Source of the DNA: a virus
IMG/VR virus record: IMGVR_UViG_3300030060_006061
Coordinates: 1 to 44,160 of that record
Length of the DNA: 44,160 nucleotides
Strand: one strand, 5' to 3'
The translations under genes were made by a program, and so were the position numbers. The notes beneath the pieces were generated by a model. It was not told the DNA's origin and ran no database searches. It was given only the letters and a program-made list of their open reading frames with translations. Positions 6,742 through 13,326 of this stretch are shown one piece after another (the first letter of the stretch is position 1; every line of letters starts with the position of its first letter).

Positions 6742-6744
6742 ATA
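6738..6744 (+). promoter_or_regulatory. Late-type box CTAAATA
   Basis: CTAAATA overlaps the stop codon of the previous gene and lies 19 bases before the ATG at 6764, a fitting distance for a late promoter of the T4 kind in cyanophages. The match is short and partly forced by the TAA stop, so it is tentative. Confidence 0.4.
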
Positions 6745-6763
6745 AGACACATACACAAAAATT

Positions 6764-7009
6764 ATGTTACAGAAAATTGTAAATGGAATCGCTATTGCAA
6801 GTGGTGTTGTATCTCTCACCGTTGTTGGTCTTGGCGGTTACGTATTCATACGCAAGGATGCAATTATCGAAAACGTCAAAGGTAAAATAATGGAATCTGT
6901 TTTACCCGGTGGAATCGGTGGAGCAATAGGAGGAGCTGGACTATCATTACCAAGTCCTTCATCAGACGCACCAACGTCACCATCACCATCAATACCTTCT
7001 CCATTCTAG
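6764..7009 (+). CDS. Unknown membrane-anchored protein with Ser/Pro tail
   Basis: The 81-residue protein has an N-terminal hydrophobic helix (about 7-28, NGIAIASGVVSLTVVGLGGYVF), a short charged part, a glycine-rich segment (PGGIGGAIGGAG) and a C-terminal Ser/Pro-rich tail. A likely late box lies 19 bases upstream, so it may be expressed late, unlike the hli genes. No family is recognised. Confidence 0.55.
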   Translation: MLQKIVNGIAIASGVVSLTVVGLGGYVFIRKDAIIENVKGKIMESVLPGGIGGAIGGAGLSLPSPSSDAPTSPSPSIPSPF

Positions 7010-7024
7010 AAAAGGATTAATATA

Positions 7025-7055
7025 CTAAATAATACCGCTAATGCGGTATTTTTTT
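7025..7055 (+). terminator. Late box fused to an intrinsic terminator
   Basis: ATACCGC (7032-7038) and GCGGTAT (7043-7049) form a strong hairpin followed by a run of seven T ending at 7055, directly before the ATG at 7056. A late-type box CTAAATA lies at 7025-7031. Transcription started from that box would begin inside the hairpin and so escape it, while transcripts from upstream would stop here. Confidence 0.7.
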
Positions 7056-7490
7056 ATGGCAGAAGAAAAAAAAGAAATTAAAACAGAGGAACCAAAGAAG
7101 AAAGGTTTCTTTGGTAATTTAAAAGAACATGCGGAAGACAAAGAAGAACAGTTAATGATTCTCTCTACTTTCGTGAGATTGGGAATATTGATTTGGTCAG
7201 GGGCTATCTTGACTTTGGCCTATGTTGAATTACCAGAAGCACTTAAAATTCCAAAACAAGATCTCGACCCGACATTCATAGCTTCAGTTTTCACAGGAGT
7301 TTTGGCCACTTTTGGGGTCACTACTTCTAAGAGAGGTTCACAAGGTGGTTCTAATGGTGGTGTAAGTAAAGGTGACATGGAGAAACTTATTGCAGCAGCA
7401 TCACAGACTGCACCTGCACAAACAATTCGTATTGAACAGGCACCAATGCAGATTGCAACTGCAGTTCCACCAAAGAAAGATAAAGAGTAA
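7056..7490 (+). CDS. Unknown protein with two membrane segments
   Basis: I use the ATG at 7056; the ATG at 7041 lies inside a terminator hairpin. The 144-residue protein has a highly charged Lys/Glu N-terminus (1-35), a hydrophobic helix at about 41-60 (FVRLGILIWSGAILTLAY), a second weaker one at about 75-90 (FIASVFTGVLATFGV), and a polar C-terminus with Gly/Ser and Ala/Gln-rich parts. Size and topology would allow a holin-like role, but nothing specific supports it. There is no Shine-Dalgarno; the start follows a T-run. Confidence 0.55.
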   Translation: MAEEKKEIKTEEPKKKGFFGNLKEHAEDKEEQLMILSTFVRLGILIWSGAILTLAYVELPEALKIPKQDLDPTFIASVFTGVLATFGVTTSKRGSQGGSNGGVSKGDMEKLIAAASQTAPAQTIRIEQAPMQIATAVPPKKDKE

Positions 7491-7727
7491 TTGGAATTCA
7501 CTGCTAGTAACGTCATTGAATCCCTTTCAGAGATCGCCCCTTACATAGAGGCTGACGGGGGATTCTTGCAATTTGTAGAAATAGAAGAGGGAACTAACTT
7601 TGTAAAGGTAAGACTTGGTGGTGCTTGTACAAGTTGTGCCATGAGTGCTATGACATTAAAACAAGGTATTGAGAAGAAATTATTTCAAGATTTTCCTGAC
7701 TGCAACGGAGTTATCCAAGTTCTATGA
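7491..7727 (+). CDS. NifU-like C-terminal domain protein (Fe-S scaffold)
   Basis: This 78-residue protein matches the NifU C-terminal (Nfu) domain along its whole length: ESLSEIAPYIEADGGFLQFV, then GACTSCAMSAMTLKQGIE with the CxxC that binds a labile Fe-S cluster for delivery to target proteins. It starts with TTG directly after the upstream stop. Cyanobacteria use such free-standing Nfu proteins as a main Fe-S carrier, notably for photosystem I. In this phage the closest obvious client is NdhI, with two 4Fe-4S clusters, 1.1 kb downstream. The functional link is inferred. Confidence 0.85.
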   Translation: MEFTASNVIESLSEIAPYIEADGGFLQFVEIEEGTNFVKVRLGGACTSCAMSAMTLKQGIEKKLFQDFPDCNGVIQVL

Positions 7728-7731
7728 CATA

Positions 7732-7747
7732 GTGTGGGATCCCACAC
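7732..7747 (+). repeat. Perfect 16-base palindrome
   Basis: GTGTGGGATCCCACAC lies five bases after the NifU-like stop. As RNA it could form a six-pair stem with a GATC loop, but no T-run follows. As DNA it looks like a binding site for a dimeric protein. Its role is unknown. Confidence 0.4.
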
Positions 7748-7774
7748 ATTACTGCGTATATATACCTATTCAGT

Positions 7775-7785
7775 TATAATAAATA
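7775..7785 (+). promoter_or_regulatory. Combined -10 and late box
   Basis: TATAAT (7775-7780) runs into AATAAATA (7778-7785), so one stretch could serve as a sigma70 -10 element and as a late box. The gene at 7812 begins 26 bases downstream. The same fusion occurs at 19249-19259. Confidence 0.5.
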
Positions 7786-7811
7786 TTATTGTACTGGAGT
7801 TGAAAAGAATC

Positions 7812-7973
7812 ATGTCCCATTACACATTAGCTTGGCACGATCAACAAGATATCGAGCACCATATCTGTGAATATGCAGACGATGCATTTGAAGCAGCAGC
7901 TCACGCGAGAGAGGATGTTCCGTTTCTACAGGAACATCCTTTTTCTCTGTATGAAATACTCAAGGAGGATTAG
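7812..7973 (+). CDS. Small conserved-looking phage protein, unknown
   Basis: The start at 7812 is preferred because the promoter-like element ends at 7785 and the upstream extension of the frame is unlike protein. The 53-residue protein is soluble and acidic with many His and Ala (HDQQDIEHHICEYADDAFEA). I believe similar short proteins occur in other cyanomyoviruses, from memory. No function is known. Confidence 0.6.
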   Translation: MSHYTLAWHDQQDIEHHICEYADDAFEAAAHAREDVPFLQEHPFSLYEILKED

Positions 7974-8063
7974 ATGAAAGATCTTCCAATTACATCCGCT
8001 TGTATAGTGTTCGGTGTTATTATATTCACACTTGTAACATTACCTCATTTTGCTTACGTATAG
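7974..8063 (+). CDS. Mini membrane protein (29 residues)
   Basis: AAGGAGGAT at 7961-7969, an almost perfect Shine-Dalgarno, lies just before this ATG, strong support for such a short gene. The peptide is MKDLPITS followed by one hydrophobic helix (ACIVFGVIIFTLVTL) and PHFAYV. It directly follows the previous stop. Confidence 0.6.
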   Translation: MKDLPITSACIVFGVIIFTLVTLPHFAYV

Positions 8064-8089
8064 ATAATACTAATATTACTCATTAGTTT

Positions 8090-8389
8090 ATGTTATCTAC
8101 ACAATATCGTCTTCGCTTAGAAGGCATTTGTAAATCTATTGCAGCCGGAACAGAAGTAGGGATAGACGATATGATATGGGCACAGAAACTAGCGAAAGCA
8201 AATACAAGTGCAAGAGGTATGCTAAATCAAGCAAGAAGATTATCTACAAACCCGAACGATTCTTTTCTGAATAACTTGAATATTGGAGACCCCGATTCAA
8301 GTAATCACTTAAGGGGTTTCAATTCACCAGAGGATGTGGCAGACTGGTTCCATCAGGAGAGATCGGATGACTGGCGACAGAGAGATTAA
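8090..8389 (+). CDS. Conserved cyanophage-type protein, unknown
   Basis: This 99-residue soluble, mostly helical protein has basic patches (MIWAQKLAKANTSARGML, NQARR) and an acidic C-terminus. It has no membrane segment and no catalytic motif I can name. I think close relatives are common in T4-like cyanophages, but that is from memory. It overlaps the next gene by about 20 bases in another frame. Confidence 0.65.
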   Translation: MLSTQYRLRLEGICKSIAAGTEVGIDDMIWAQKLAKANTSARGMLNQARRLSTNPNDSFLNNLNIGDPDSSNHLRGFNSPEDVADWFHQERSDDWRQRD

Positions 8390-8648
8390 TCCTAATTTTT
8401 ATCTTTCTCCACAAGGTGTTTGTTATGAAAAGAATCCAAAACCAAAATACCCAAGAGTCATTGCAGTCTTCTTACTCAGTTCGCACGATACTAGCTGGTT
8501 ATATCATAGAGAAGATGGCACATATTACTGGGAGCATGCAAGAAAGAATGAAGACCTTAAGGTAGAGGATGTGGATGGATTACAACTAGATATGTTTGGT
8601 AAACCAGAATTAACAAAAGAGTTCATAATGAATTCCATATTATGGTAG
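8367..8648 (+). CDS. Unknown soluble protein
   Basis: AGGAGAG at 8355-8361 selects the ATG at 8367 (93 residues) over the in-frame ATG at 8334. The protein is rich in aromatic and charged residues (SSHDTSWLYHREDGTYYWEH near 38-57). No family is recognised. The stop overlaps the next mini gene. Confidence 0.6.
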   Translation: MTGDREINPNFYLSPQGVCYEKNPKPKYPRVIAVFLLSSHDTSWLYHREDGTYYWEHARKNEDLKVEDVDGLQLDMFGKPELTKEFIMNSILW

Positions 8649-8716
8649 TTCATGCTATTGTATACATAAGTATATTCGTGCTAATAATTTTAGCATTCGG
8701 TTTTTTCGATCCATGA
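8642..8716 (+). CDS. Mini membrane protein (24 residues)
   Basis: MVVHAIVYISIFVLIILAFG and the ending FFDP make a single helix with a short tail. It overlaps the upstream stop and, through ATGA, the downstream start. The pattern VYI...FGF..DP is faintly like the helix of PsbI, a small photosystem II subunit, but the match is too short to rely on. Confidence 0.45.
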   Translation: MVVHAIVYISIFVLIILAFGFFDP

Positions 8717-8865
8717 ATTTAGAAATCATTCTTTTATTTTCGGCACTTCCCTTTGTAGCATTTACACTTTACTTTGGGACTAAGGGAGGATATTATGATA
8801 GTGATGACTACGATGGTCATGGTACAGCTCACAAGGTACTGATCGATGATGAGACAAGTATTTGA
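8713..8865 (+). CDS. Small membrane protein, possible NdhP
   Basis: This 50-residue protein has an N-terminal hydrophobic helix (about 3-21, [19 protein letters not shown]) and a polar tail with [16 protein letters not shown]. Cyanobacterial NdhP is a single-span subunit of about 40-45 residues in the NDH-1L complex with this general build. The ndhI gene follows with a 20-base overlap, which supports the idea. The assignment rests on size, topology, neighbour and an uncertain memory of the tail motif, so treat it as a hypothesis. Confidence 0.5.
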   Translation: MNLEIILLFSALPFVAFTLYFGTKGGYYDSDDYDGHGTAHKVLIDDETSI

Positions 8866-9421
8866 TTATCTAAAAGAAATCAAAGACGCAGCAAAGTATA
8901 TGTTGCAAGGTCTTTCAGTTACCCTATCTCACATGGGTCGAAGACCAGTCACTGTCCAGTATCCTTATGAAAAACTAATACCATCTGAAAGGTATCGTGG
9001 ACGTATTCATTATGAATTTGATAAGTGTATCGCTTGTGAAGTTTGTGTGAGAGTATGTCCTATCAATCTCCCAGTGGTCGATTGGGTGATGAATAAACAA
9101 ACAAAAAAGAAAGAACTACGTAATTATTCGATAGACTTTGGAGCATGCATATTCTGCGGTAACTGTGTAGAGTATTGCCCGACTAATTGTTTATCTATGA
9201 CTGAAGAATATGAATTGGCTACATTTGACAGACATCAACTTAACTATGATAATGTCGCTCTTGGACGACTTCCCACTAATGTTACAAGCAATCCCAATGT
9301 TAGATCACTTCGTGAACTTACATATCTACCCAAAGGTGAAATGGATCCCCACACAGTAAAGGATAATGATCCTAGAGTAGGTAAACTACCAGAGGAAGTT
9401 CTAGATTGGATGACAAAGTAG
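8846..9421 (+). CDS. ndhI: NAD(P)H-quinone oxidoreductase subunit I (NdhI)
   Basis: NdhI carries two 4Fe-4S clusters in the arm of cyanobacterial NDH-1, passing electrons from ferredoxin to plastoquinone in cyclic electron flow and respiration. Both cluster motifs are intact: [12 protein letters not shown] (about 61-72) and [12 protein letters not shown] (about 100-111). The N-terminal amphipathic part ([20 protein letters not shown]) and the segment [11 protein letters not shown] also match. At 191 residues it is close to host length. Starts at 8846 and 8849 are both possible. It overlaps a possible ndhP and follows a NifU-like gene by about 1.1 kb. The phage copy probably replaces or boosts the host subunit. 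Confidence 0.9.
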   Translation: MMRQVFDYLKEIKDAAKYMLQGLSVTLSHMGRRPVTVQYPYEKLIPSERYRGRIHYEFDKCIACEVCVRVCPINLPVVDWVMNKQTKKKELRNYSIDFGACIFCGNCVEYCPTNCLSMTEEYELATFDRHQLNYDNVALGRLPTNVTSNPNVRSLRELTYLPKGEMDPHTVKDNDPRVGKLPEEVLDWMTK

Positions 9422-9513
9422 ACAAAATACCTAAATGGTTTTATAATACTGTTATATCAATGGGAATCATGGTTTTTGTTGCATTTGGATTAATATTTTT
9501 TGGAATGACATGA
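9406..9513 (+). CDS. Mini membrane protein (35 residues, TTG start)
   Basis: AGAGGAAG at 9391-9398 lies seven bases before this TTG, inside the end of ndhI. The peptide has a charged head ([10 protein letters not shown]) and one helix ([17 protein letters not shown]). It ends in an ATGA overlap with the next gene. Directly behind ndhI, it may be another subunit-like peptide of the membrane arm. Confidence 0.5.
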   Translation: MDDKVDKIPKWFYNTVISMGIMVFVAFGLIFFGMT

Positions 9514-9872
9514 ATAAGATATTAATATTACCACTATTTTTTCTCACCATGTGTGCACCTGCACCAGTGACACCACCTGCTCATGCTTGTAGTCCACGTT
9601 TAGATGGTAAACCCACATATTGCCCCACTGATTTAGACGATCTAAAACCAGCTCCACCCTCATATCCACAACCAAAACGTGAAATTAATATTTTTGATCC
9701 CATGGATTGGTATCAACTACAAATAATGTTTTATGAAAGTAAGAGAAAAAAAGAAATTGAAAAAAATATGACTAGACCAGAGGACTCTATAAATAAGGCA
9801 GTTATGGAATATCAAGATGGGCGCAATGACACCCCCAAGTCGGAAGAGTTGTTACAACTTCCGAGTGACTGA
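9510..9872 (+). CDS. Exported protein, unknown
   Basis: The first 27 residues ([20 protein letters not shown] and onward, to AHA) look like a signal peptide. A cysteine at 15 is not in a good lipobox (LTMC), so a lipoprotein is doubtful. Three more cysteines, a proline-rich stretch (KPAPPSYPQPKR) and a charged helical C-terminus follow. Its last 56 bases are shared with the thermonuclease gene in another frame. No family is recognised. Confidence 0.55.
   Translation: MNKILILPLFFLTMCAPAPVTPPAHACSPRLDGKPTYCPTDLDDLKPAPPSYPQPKREINIFDPMDWYQLQIMFYESKRKKEIEKNMTRPEDSINKAVMEYQDGRNDTPKSEELLQLPSD
9788..9795 (+). promoter_or_regulatory. T4-type late promoter box TATAAATA
   Basis: A perfect TATAAATA lies inside the end of the preceding gene, 22-31 bases before the candidate thermonuclease starts. 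This is the spacing expected for a late promoter and suggests late expression of the nuclease. Confidence 0.55.
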
Positions 9873-10278
9873 AATTAATAGAGTGCTTGACGGTGACACA
9901 ATTGATGTTACAATAGATTTAGGATTTGATCTATACAAAAAAGAAAGAGTCCGCGTAGCAGGGGTTGATACTCCTGAGAAACGTACACGTAACTTAGAGG
10001 AGAAAGCACTTGGTTTGGACGCGACTGCATGGCTTAAAGACAAGCTCGAAGGTGCTATTGACGGTGACGATGAGCTTTCTATTAGGACTGAACTTGTTGG
10101 TGGGGTCGGTAAATATGGTCGTCTTCTTGGGTGGCTTTATATCGGGGACTCAAATGTGTCGCTTAACGAACAAATGATCGGTGAAGGATATGCATGGCCA
10201 TACGATGGTGGCACAAAACAAAAAGACTTTGAGGAACTACGAGTTCTTCGTAGGGCTAGAGGCACACTTAAGGAGTAA
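9817..10278 (+). CDS. Thermonuclease (SNase-like)
   Basis: The staphylococcal nuclease fold is recognisable: VLDGDTIDV near residue 23 (metal-binding Asp), RVRVAGVDTPEKR near 42 (the Arg and Glu of the active site), GKYGRLLGWLY near 98 with the second catalytic Arg, and SLNEQMIGEGYAW near 114. These calcium-dependent enzymes cut DNA and RNA. No signal peptide is visible, so it acts in the cell or in the virion. ATGs at 9817 and 9826 are both possible. In the phage it could help degrade host DNA. Confidence 0.85.
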   Translation: MGAMTPPSRKSCYNFRVTEINRVLDGDTIDVTIDLGFDLYKKERVRVAGVDTPEKRTRNLEEKALGLDATAWLKDKLEGAIDGDDELSIRTELVGGVGKYGRLLGWLYIGDSNVSLNEQMIGEGYAWPYDGGTKQKDFEELRVLRRARGTLKE

Positions 10279-10281
10279 ATT

Positions 10282-10491
10282 ATGTTTTCAGTATTAAATG
10301 TAGTAGAAGCATGGAATGAGATCTCATGGGCAGATGCAGTTCCTTTTACACTTGTTCTTATAGGTCTTTACTGGGTAAAGGTAAAGATAGATACATCACT
10401 TGGATCTATCAATAAAAAACAAGCAAAACAATTAAAGAGAGTTATTCGAGAAGCGATTGACGAATCAGAGCTGATTGATAAAATAAAATGA
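10282..10491 (+). CDS. Unknown protein with one membrane helix
   Basis: It is a 69-residue protein with one membrane helix (about 18-33, DAVPFTLVLIGLYWVKV) and a basic-acidic helical C-terminus (NKKQAKQLKRVIREAIDE). AAGGAG lies just before the start. It overlaps the next gene by ATGA. The short anchor plus coiled tail is reminiscent of small lysis-related proteins, but nothing specific supports this. Confidence 0.5.
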   Translation: MFSVLNVVEAWNEISWADAVPFTLVLIGLYWVKVKIDTSLGSINKKQAKQLKRVIREAIDESELIDKIK

Positions 10492-10697
10492 AACACATAT
10501 TCAATATCATGGCAGCAACATCATTTGGATTATCACTTTTTTTAGTGGGAGTGATAATCTTTTTGAATGCAACAAAGCAGTCAAGAATTGAGGACAATCG
10601 TAATTATATGCAAAGAATAATAGAGGAAGAGGTATCAAAACAAATACCAAGATCACTACCACGAGTGACAGGGGAAGTATATGTCCCCAATAAATGA
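10488..10697 (+). CDS. Unknown protein with one membrane helix
   Basis: It is another 69-residue protein, with an N-terminal helix (about 9-27, AATSFGLSLFLVGVIIFLNA) and a soluble charged tail likely outside the membrane (QRIIEEEVSKQIPRSLPRV). It overlaps both neighbours. Together with the upstream gene it looks like a pair of membrane partners. Confidence 0.5.
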   Translation: MKHIFNIMAATSFGLSLFLVGVIIFLNATKQSRIEDNRNYMQRIIEEEVSKQIPRSLPRVTGEVYVPNK

Positions 10698-11436
10698 AAT
10701 TAACGTGAGTGATGTAATTGTTCCTCATATCCATTCACCACAGATTCCTTTTACTAATATACACAATCACCATATTCCTGTAACACTGCAGATAGGATTT
10801 CCGATTGTTGATATGCCGGGATGTGTAGAGATGCACAAAGATAATAAAGATCATATATCTGGTTTACCCTTTGATAAAGATCTTGTTAATCAAGATCCAA
10901 AAGGTAGCATAGTATTGTGTCCACATGGAGAGTATCCATCATATGATGCATTGGATTATCAACCAGAGCAATTAATAATTACAAAAGAAACACCTCCCCC
11001 ACCTATTGCACCGCCACCAGAAGTTGAAACACCAGAGGTTCCTCCCACTGGTGATCTTGGTGGAAAAGAGGAGGTGCCCTGTCCGGGCCCAAATCAATTA
11101 AGAGTTGGTGATGTCACTCAATCAGGTGATGAAAGAGTAGTGGGTCATCGTCTTCTTGAGGATGGTAAAACCTGTGAGACATTATATGAATCAACCACAC
11201 CACTTGAAAAATATGTTCCACCTTTAAATCAAGTATCAACTGTGACTGCATTAGCAGTGGTGGCTACAGCAGGAGCAGCAGCGACACCATTATTGATAAG
11301 AGTTATAAAACCTGTAATAAAAAAATTATGGACAACGATTCAAAAGAAGTTAGGTAAAAAAGTCAAAACTCCGAATCGTAGTCTCATTCAGACAAATAAG
11401 TATCGTGAGAAGAAAGGACTTCCACCATTAAAATAA
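10681..11436 (+). CDS. Unknown Pro-rich protein with C-terminal membrane helix
   Basis: The 251-residue protein starts with a His-rich region (HIHSPQIPFTNIHNHHIP), has a proline-rich hinge (near 103-124, ETPPPPIAPPPEVETPEVPP), then a cysteine-bearing domain, a hydrophobic helix near 193-208 (ALAVVATAGAAATPLLI) and a strongly basic tail. The order suggests a tail-anchored or virion-associated protein. It ends one base before the stop of the opposing minus-strand gene, so the two are convergent without a terminator. I do not recognise a family. Confidence 0.5.
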   Translation: MSPINEINVSDVIVPHIHSPQIPFTNIHNHHIPVTLQIGFPIVDMPGCVEMHKDNKDHISGLPFDKDLVNQDPKGSIVLCPHGEYPSYDALDYQPEQLIITKETPPPPIAPPPEVETPEVPPTGDLGGKEEVPCPGPNQLRVGDVTQSGDERVVGHRLLEDGKTCETLYESTTPLEKYVPPLNQVSTVTALAVVATAGAAATPLLIRVIKPVIKKLWTTIQKKLGKKVKTPNRSLIQTNKYREKKGLPPLK

Positions 11437-12138
11437 TTAAGGTTTACCTATAGATATATCTTTTAAATTACTTGCATTTCCATTTGCAGGAGGAGTAATA
11501 GTTTGTATCGAGTGAGTATGATTTGGTAAAGTTCCGGGTGGGTTGACTAATACAACATCAGCACATACCTTGAAATAAGGTGAATTTTTATGAAACATAA
11601 TACCAGCTTTCATAAGTTCACCACAATTTTTCAAACGAGCTATTTCAAAGTCTAATCTTTTGTTTGCAGTTTGTTGTTGCATGTATGCAATATTCGCTGC
11701 TGCTGCCTGTTTACATTGATCTTGTAGTTTCTTATCTAATGGTTTAGACCATGTAGCAGATACACCTATCGATAATGTGCTACTGTCTTTCTGTCCTGTT
11801 CTAGTTGGTTTAAAATATAAAATTTCTCCGGGATTGTCTGGTACATCGTCATTATTCGCATCTACATTGTTGTATACAGGATCCATCCAATAATCCTCAT
11901 ACGGCCGCTTGACTGCAATATTTCCTGTTACGAAGGGAGTTACATTCATGGTAGGGCCTTGACATTGTATTCCGTTACCATATGTGTTTGTTATATATGG
12001 GCCTTGCAAAACTTGTATTGCTTGATTGGTCACTGAGCCTGAACTATTAGCCACTGGATTTGCTGTAGCAGAAACTCCCCCGATGTCTGAAGCGAATGAT
12101 GGGGTTGCTGTTCCAACTGTGAGACACAGTGATATCAG
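11437..12138 (-). CDS. Exported protein C of the minus-strand trio (start uncertain)
   Basis: The frame is open from an ATG at 12306, but the first 50 or so residues from there are shadow-like and lie wholly inside gene B. Protein-like sequence begins near 12150 with NKRLLKLISLCLTVGTATPS, a good signal peptide whose basic head has no ATG, GTG or TTG before it. The best candidate is a CTG at 12138, overlapping the stop of gene B as CTGA; a -1 shift from gene B is the alternative. The mature part, about 215 residues, contains several cysteines, an Asp-rich loop (NNVDANNDDVPDN) and a helical Ala/Gln segment. No family is recognised. Confidence 0.5.
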   Translation of the reverse strand: MISLCLTVGTATPSFASDIGGVSATANPVANSSGSVTNQAIQVLQGPYITNTYGNGIQCQGPTMNVTPFVTGNIAVKRPYEDYWMDPVYNNVDANNDDVPDNPGEILYFKPTRTGQKDSSTLSIGVSATWSKPLDKKLQDQCKQAAAANIAYMQQQTANKRLDFEIARLKNCGELMKAGIMFHKNSPYFKVCADVVLVNPPGTLPNHTHSIQTITPPANGNASNLKDISIGKP

Positions 12139-12578
12139 TTTGAGAAGACGCTTGTTGTGTTTGTTACACTTTGTATGGTGGTCGTTCTCTGTATTATTGT
12201 GTGATTCTTGAGGCCGGGGCCAGAATATGTTTCTGTAAATTGAAACGCTGCTCCGGGATTTACGATTGTAAAGTTTGGTTTGTTTTCGAGGTCTAACCCT
12301 GTCCATGTTGAAGTCACTCCGTTCAATGTATTACTATTACCAGTGGTGGTAGGAGAAGATATTGTGTTACCATCATGCTCTATGTTTGTGCCTGTTATAA
12401 CGTGCTGATAGCCCGTGTCGTAGCTCATCGAATTTATGGTCTCAGTCACCGTAGAAGTCGTTTCGGTATTTGAGGTCATCGAGCCCTGAGTGAAATTCGG
12501 CACAACTGGCACAGCACCTACACTTTGTTGTATGAGTGCAGTGAGCACAGTGGCAACAATAGCAAGATTCCTTTTCAT
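12135..12578 (-). CDS. Exported protein B of the minus-strand trio
   Basis: The 147-residue protein has a signal peptide (MKRNLAIVATVLTALIQQSV, then GA) followed by a Thr/Ser/Asn-rich, cysteine-free chain expected to be all beta. It lies three bases after gene A. Its stop overlaps the candidate start of gene C. The composition resembles secreted adhesin- or fibre-like proteins, but no motif is clear. Three exported proteins in one block, opposite in direction to the photosynthesis genes, suggest a separate module. Confidence 0.6.
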   Translation of the reverse strand: MKRNLAIVATVLTALIQQSVGAVPVVPNFTQGSMTSNTETTSTVTETINSMSYDTGYQHVITGTNIEHDGNTISSPTTTGNSNTLNGVTSTWTGLDLENKPNFTIVNPGAAFQFTETYSGPGLKNHTIIQRTTTIQSVTNTTSVFSN

Positions 12579-12581
12579 TTA

Positions 12582-13070
12582 TCATTTGATGGTCAACTCG
12601 TTTACAAATTGTCCAGTAGCCACAGTTCCAGCACCACCAGCAGTTATGGTCATGACACCTGCACTGGTTATGGTTCCAGCCAATGTGTCTTTTGTTCCAG
12701 CAGCCGTCGATGTTTGATTACTGAAATTACCTACAGCACCGACTGTTGGAGCAGATGTTGGAACTGCATCAGCCTGAGTGTATGACTGAGCAAAGCTGAA
12801 CGATGCCCCTGCTGTGTCTTGTGTAGCTGCAATTGTTCCGGGTGCATATACACCTGAAGTGATTGTTCCTACTGACACTGTGCCAGCAGTTGTGCCATCA
12901 GTTGTATCTACATTAGATCCAGAGATTGCGAAACTTGAACCAATTCTTTCAACCTGAGTTGCAGCTGCGTTCACTTGTAATTGTACACTATTAGACAACT
13001 TATGAGTGATATCAGCCATTACAGGAGAACCAAAACCAAAAACCAATAATATAGGTATAAATTTTTTCAT
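12582..13070 (-). CDS. Exported protein A of the minus-strand trio
   Basis: The 162-residue protein begins with a classic signal peptide (MKKFIPILLVFGFGSPVMA). The mature chain is almost entirely Ala, Gly, Thr, Ser and Val with no cysteine (segments such as SVGTITSGVYAPGTIA), which fits a repetitive beta structure. It is the promoter-proximal gene of the trio; a possible late box CTAAATA lies upstream on the minus strand. The family is unknown. Confidence 0.6.
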   Translation of the reverse strand: MKKFIPILLVFGFGSPVMADITHKLSNSVQLQVNAAATQVERIGSSFAISGSNVDTTDGTTAGTVSVGTITSGVYAPGTIAATQDTAGASFSFAQSYTQADAVPTSAPTVGAVGNFSNQTSTAAGTKDTLAGTITSAGVMTITAGGAGTVATGQFVNELTIK

Positions 13071-13096
13071 AATTTTGAGACAATATACCTATTTGC

Positions 13097-13103
13097 TATT
13101 TAG
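13097..13103 (-). promoter_or_regulatory. Possible late box for the minus-strand trio
   Basis: Read on the minus strand this is CTAAATA, 26 bases before the ATG of gene A. The match is short; a TATATT further downstream could instead act as a -10 element. Confidence 0.35.
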
Positions 13104-13109
13104 TAATCA

Positions 13110-13117
13110 AATAAATA
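13110..13117 (+). promoter_or_regulatory. Late-type box AATAAATA
   Basis: AATAAATA lies 17 bases before the ATG at 13135. With the minus-strand box at 13097-13103 it would form a divergent pair of late promoters. Confidence 0.4.
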
Positions 13118-13134
13118 GATAAAAAAACTGTGTA

Positions 13135-13326
13135 ATGGCGAACAGGTACTCTCGTATATTTCATCACATTTCTACTCAAGACCTTAAGAGAAATCTAAAG
13201 GAAGAGGTTCGTTTGAGAAAAATGGAACAGAATAATTTATTAGTCGAAGAAGAAAAAAAAGAAGTGATTCGTAAAGAGCTTGAAACAAAAAAATCTAATT
13301 GGAGAGATGACTTGACAATAGTGTAA
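13135..13326 (+). CDS. Small charged helical protein, unknown
   Basis: This 63-residue protein is highly charged (Lys, Arg, Glu), lacks membrane segments and is predicted by eye to be a single long helix or coiled coil (LVEEEKKEVIRKELETKK). The psbA promoter starts inside its last codons (TTGACA at 13312). No function is known. Confidence 0.6.
   Translation: MANRYSRIFHHISTQDLKRNLKEEVRLRKMEQNNLLVEEEKKEVIRKELETKKSNWRDDLTIV

Noticed and set aside
7056-7490. Calling the two-segment membrane protein a holin
   Set aside because: Topology alone is not enough; no endolysin gene is next to it and the long polar ends are not typical.
12240-12306. ATG at 12306 as the true start of minus-strand gene C
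   Set aside because: The first 50 residues from it are out-of-frame gene B sequence with no protein-like features and would bury the signal peptide.
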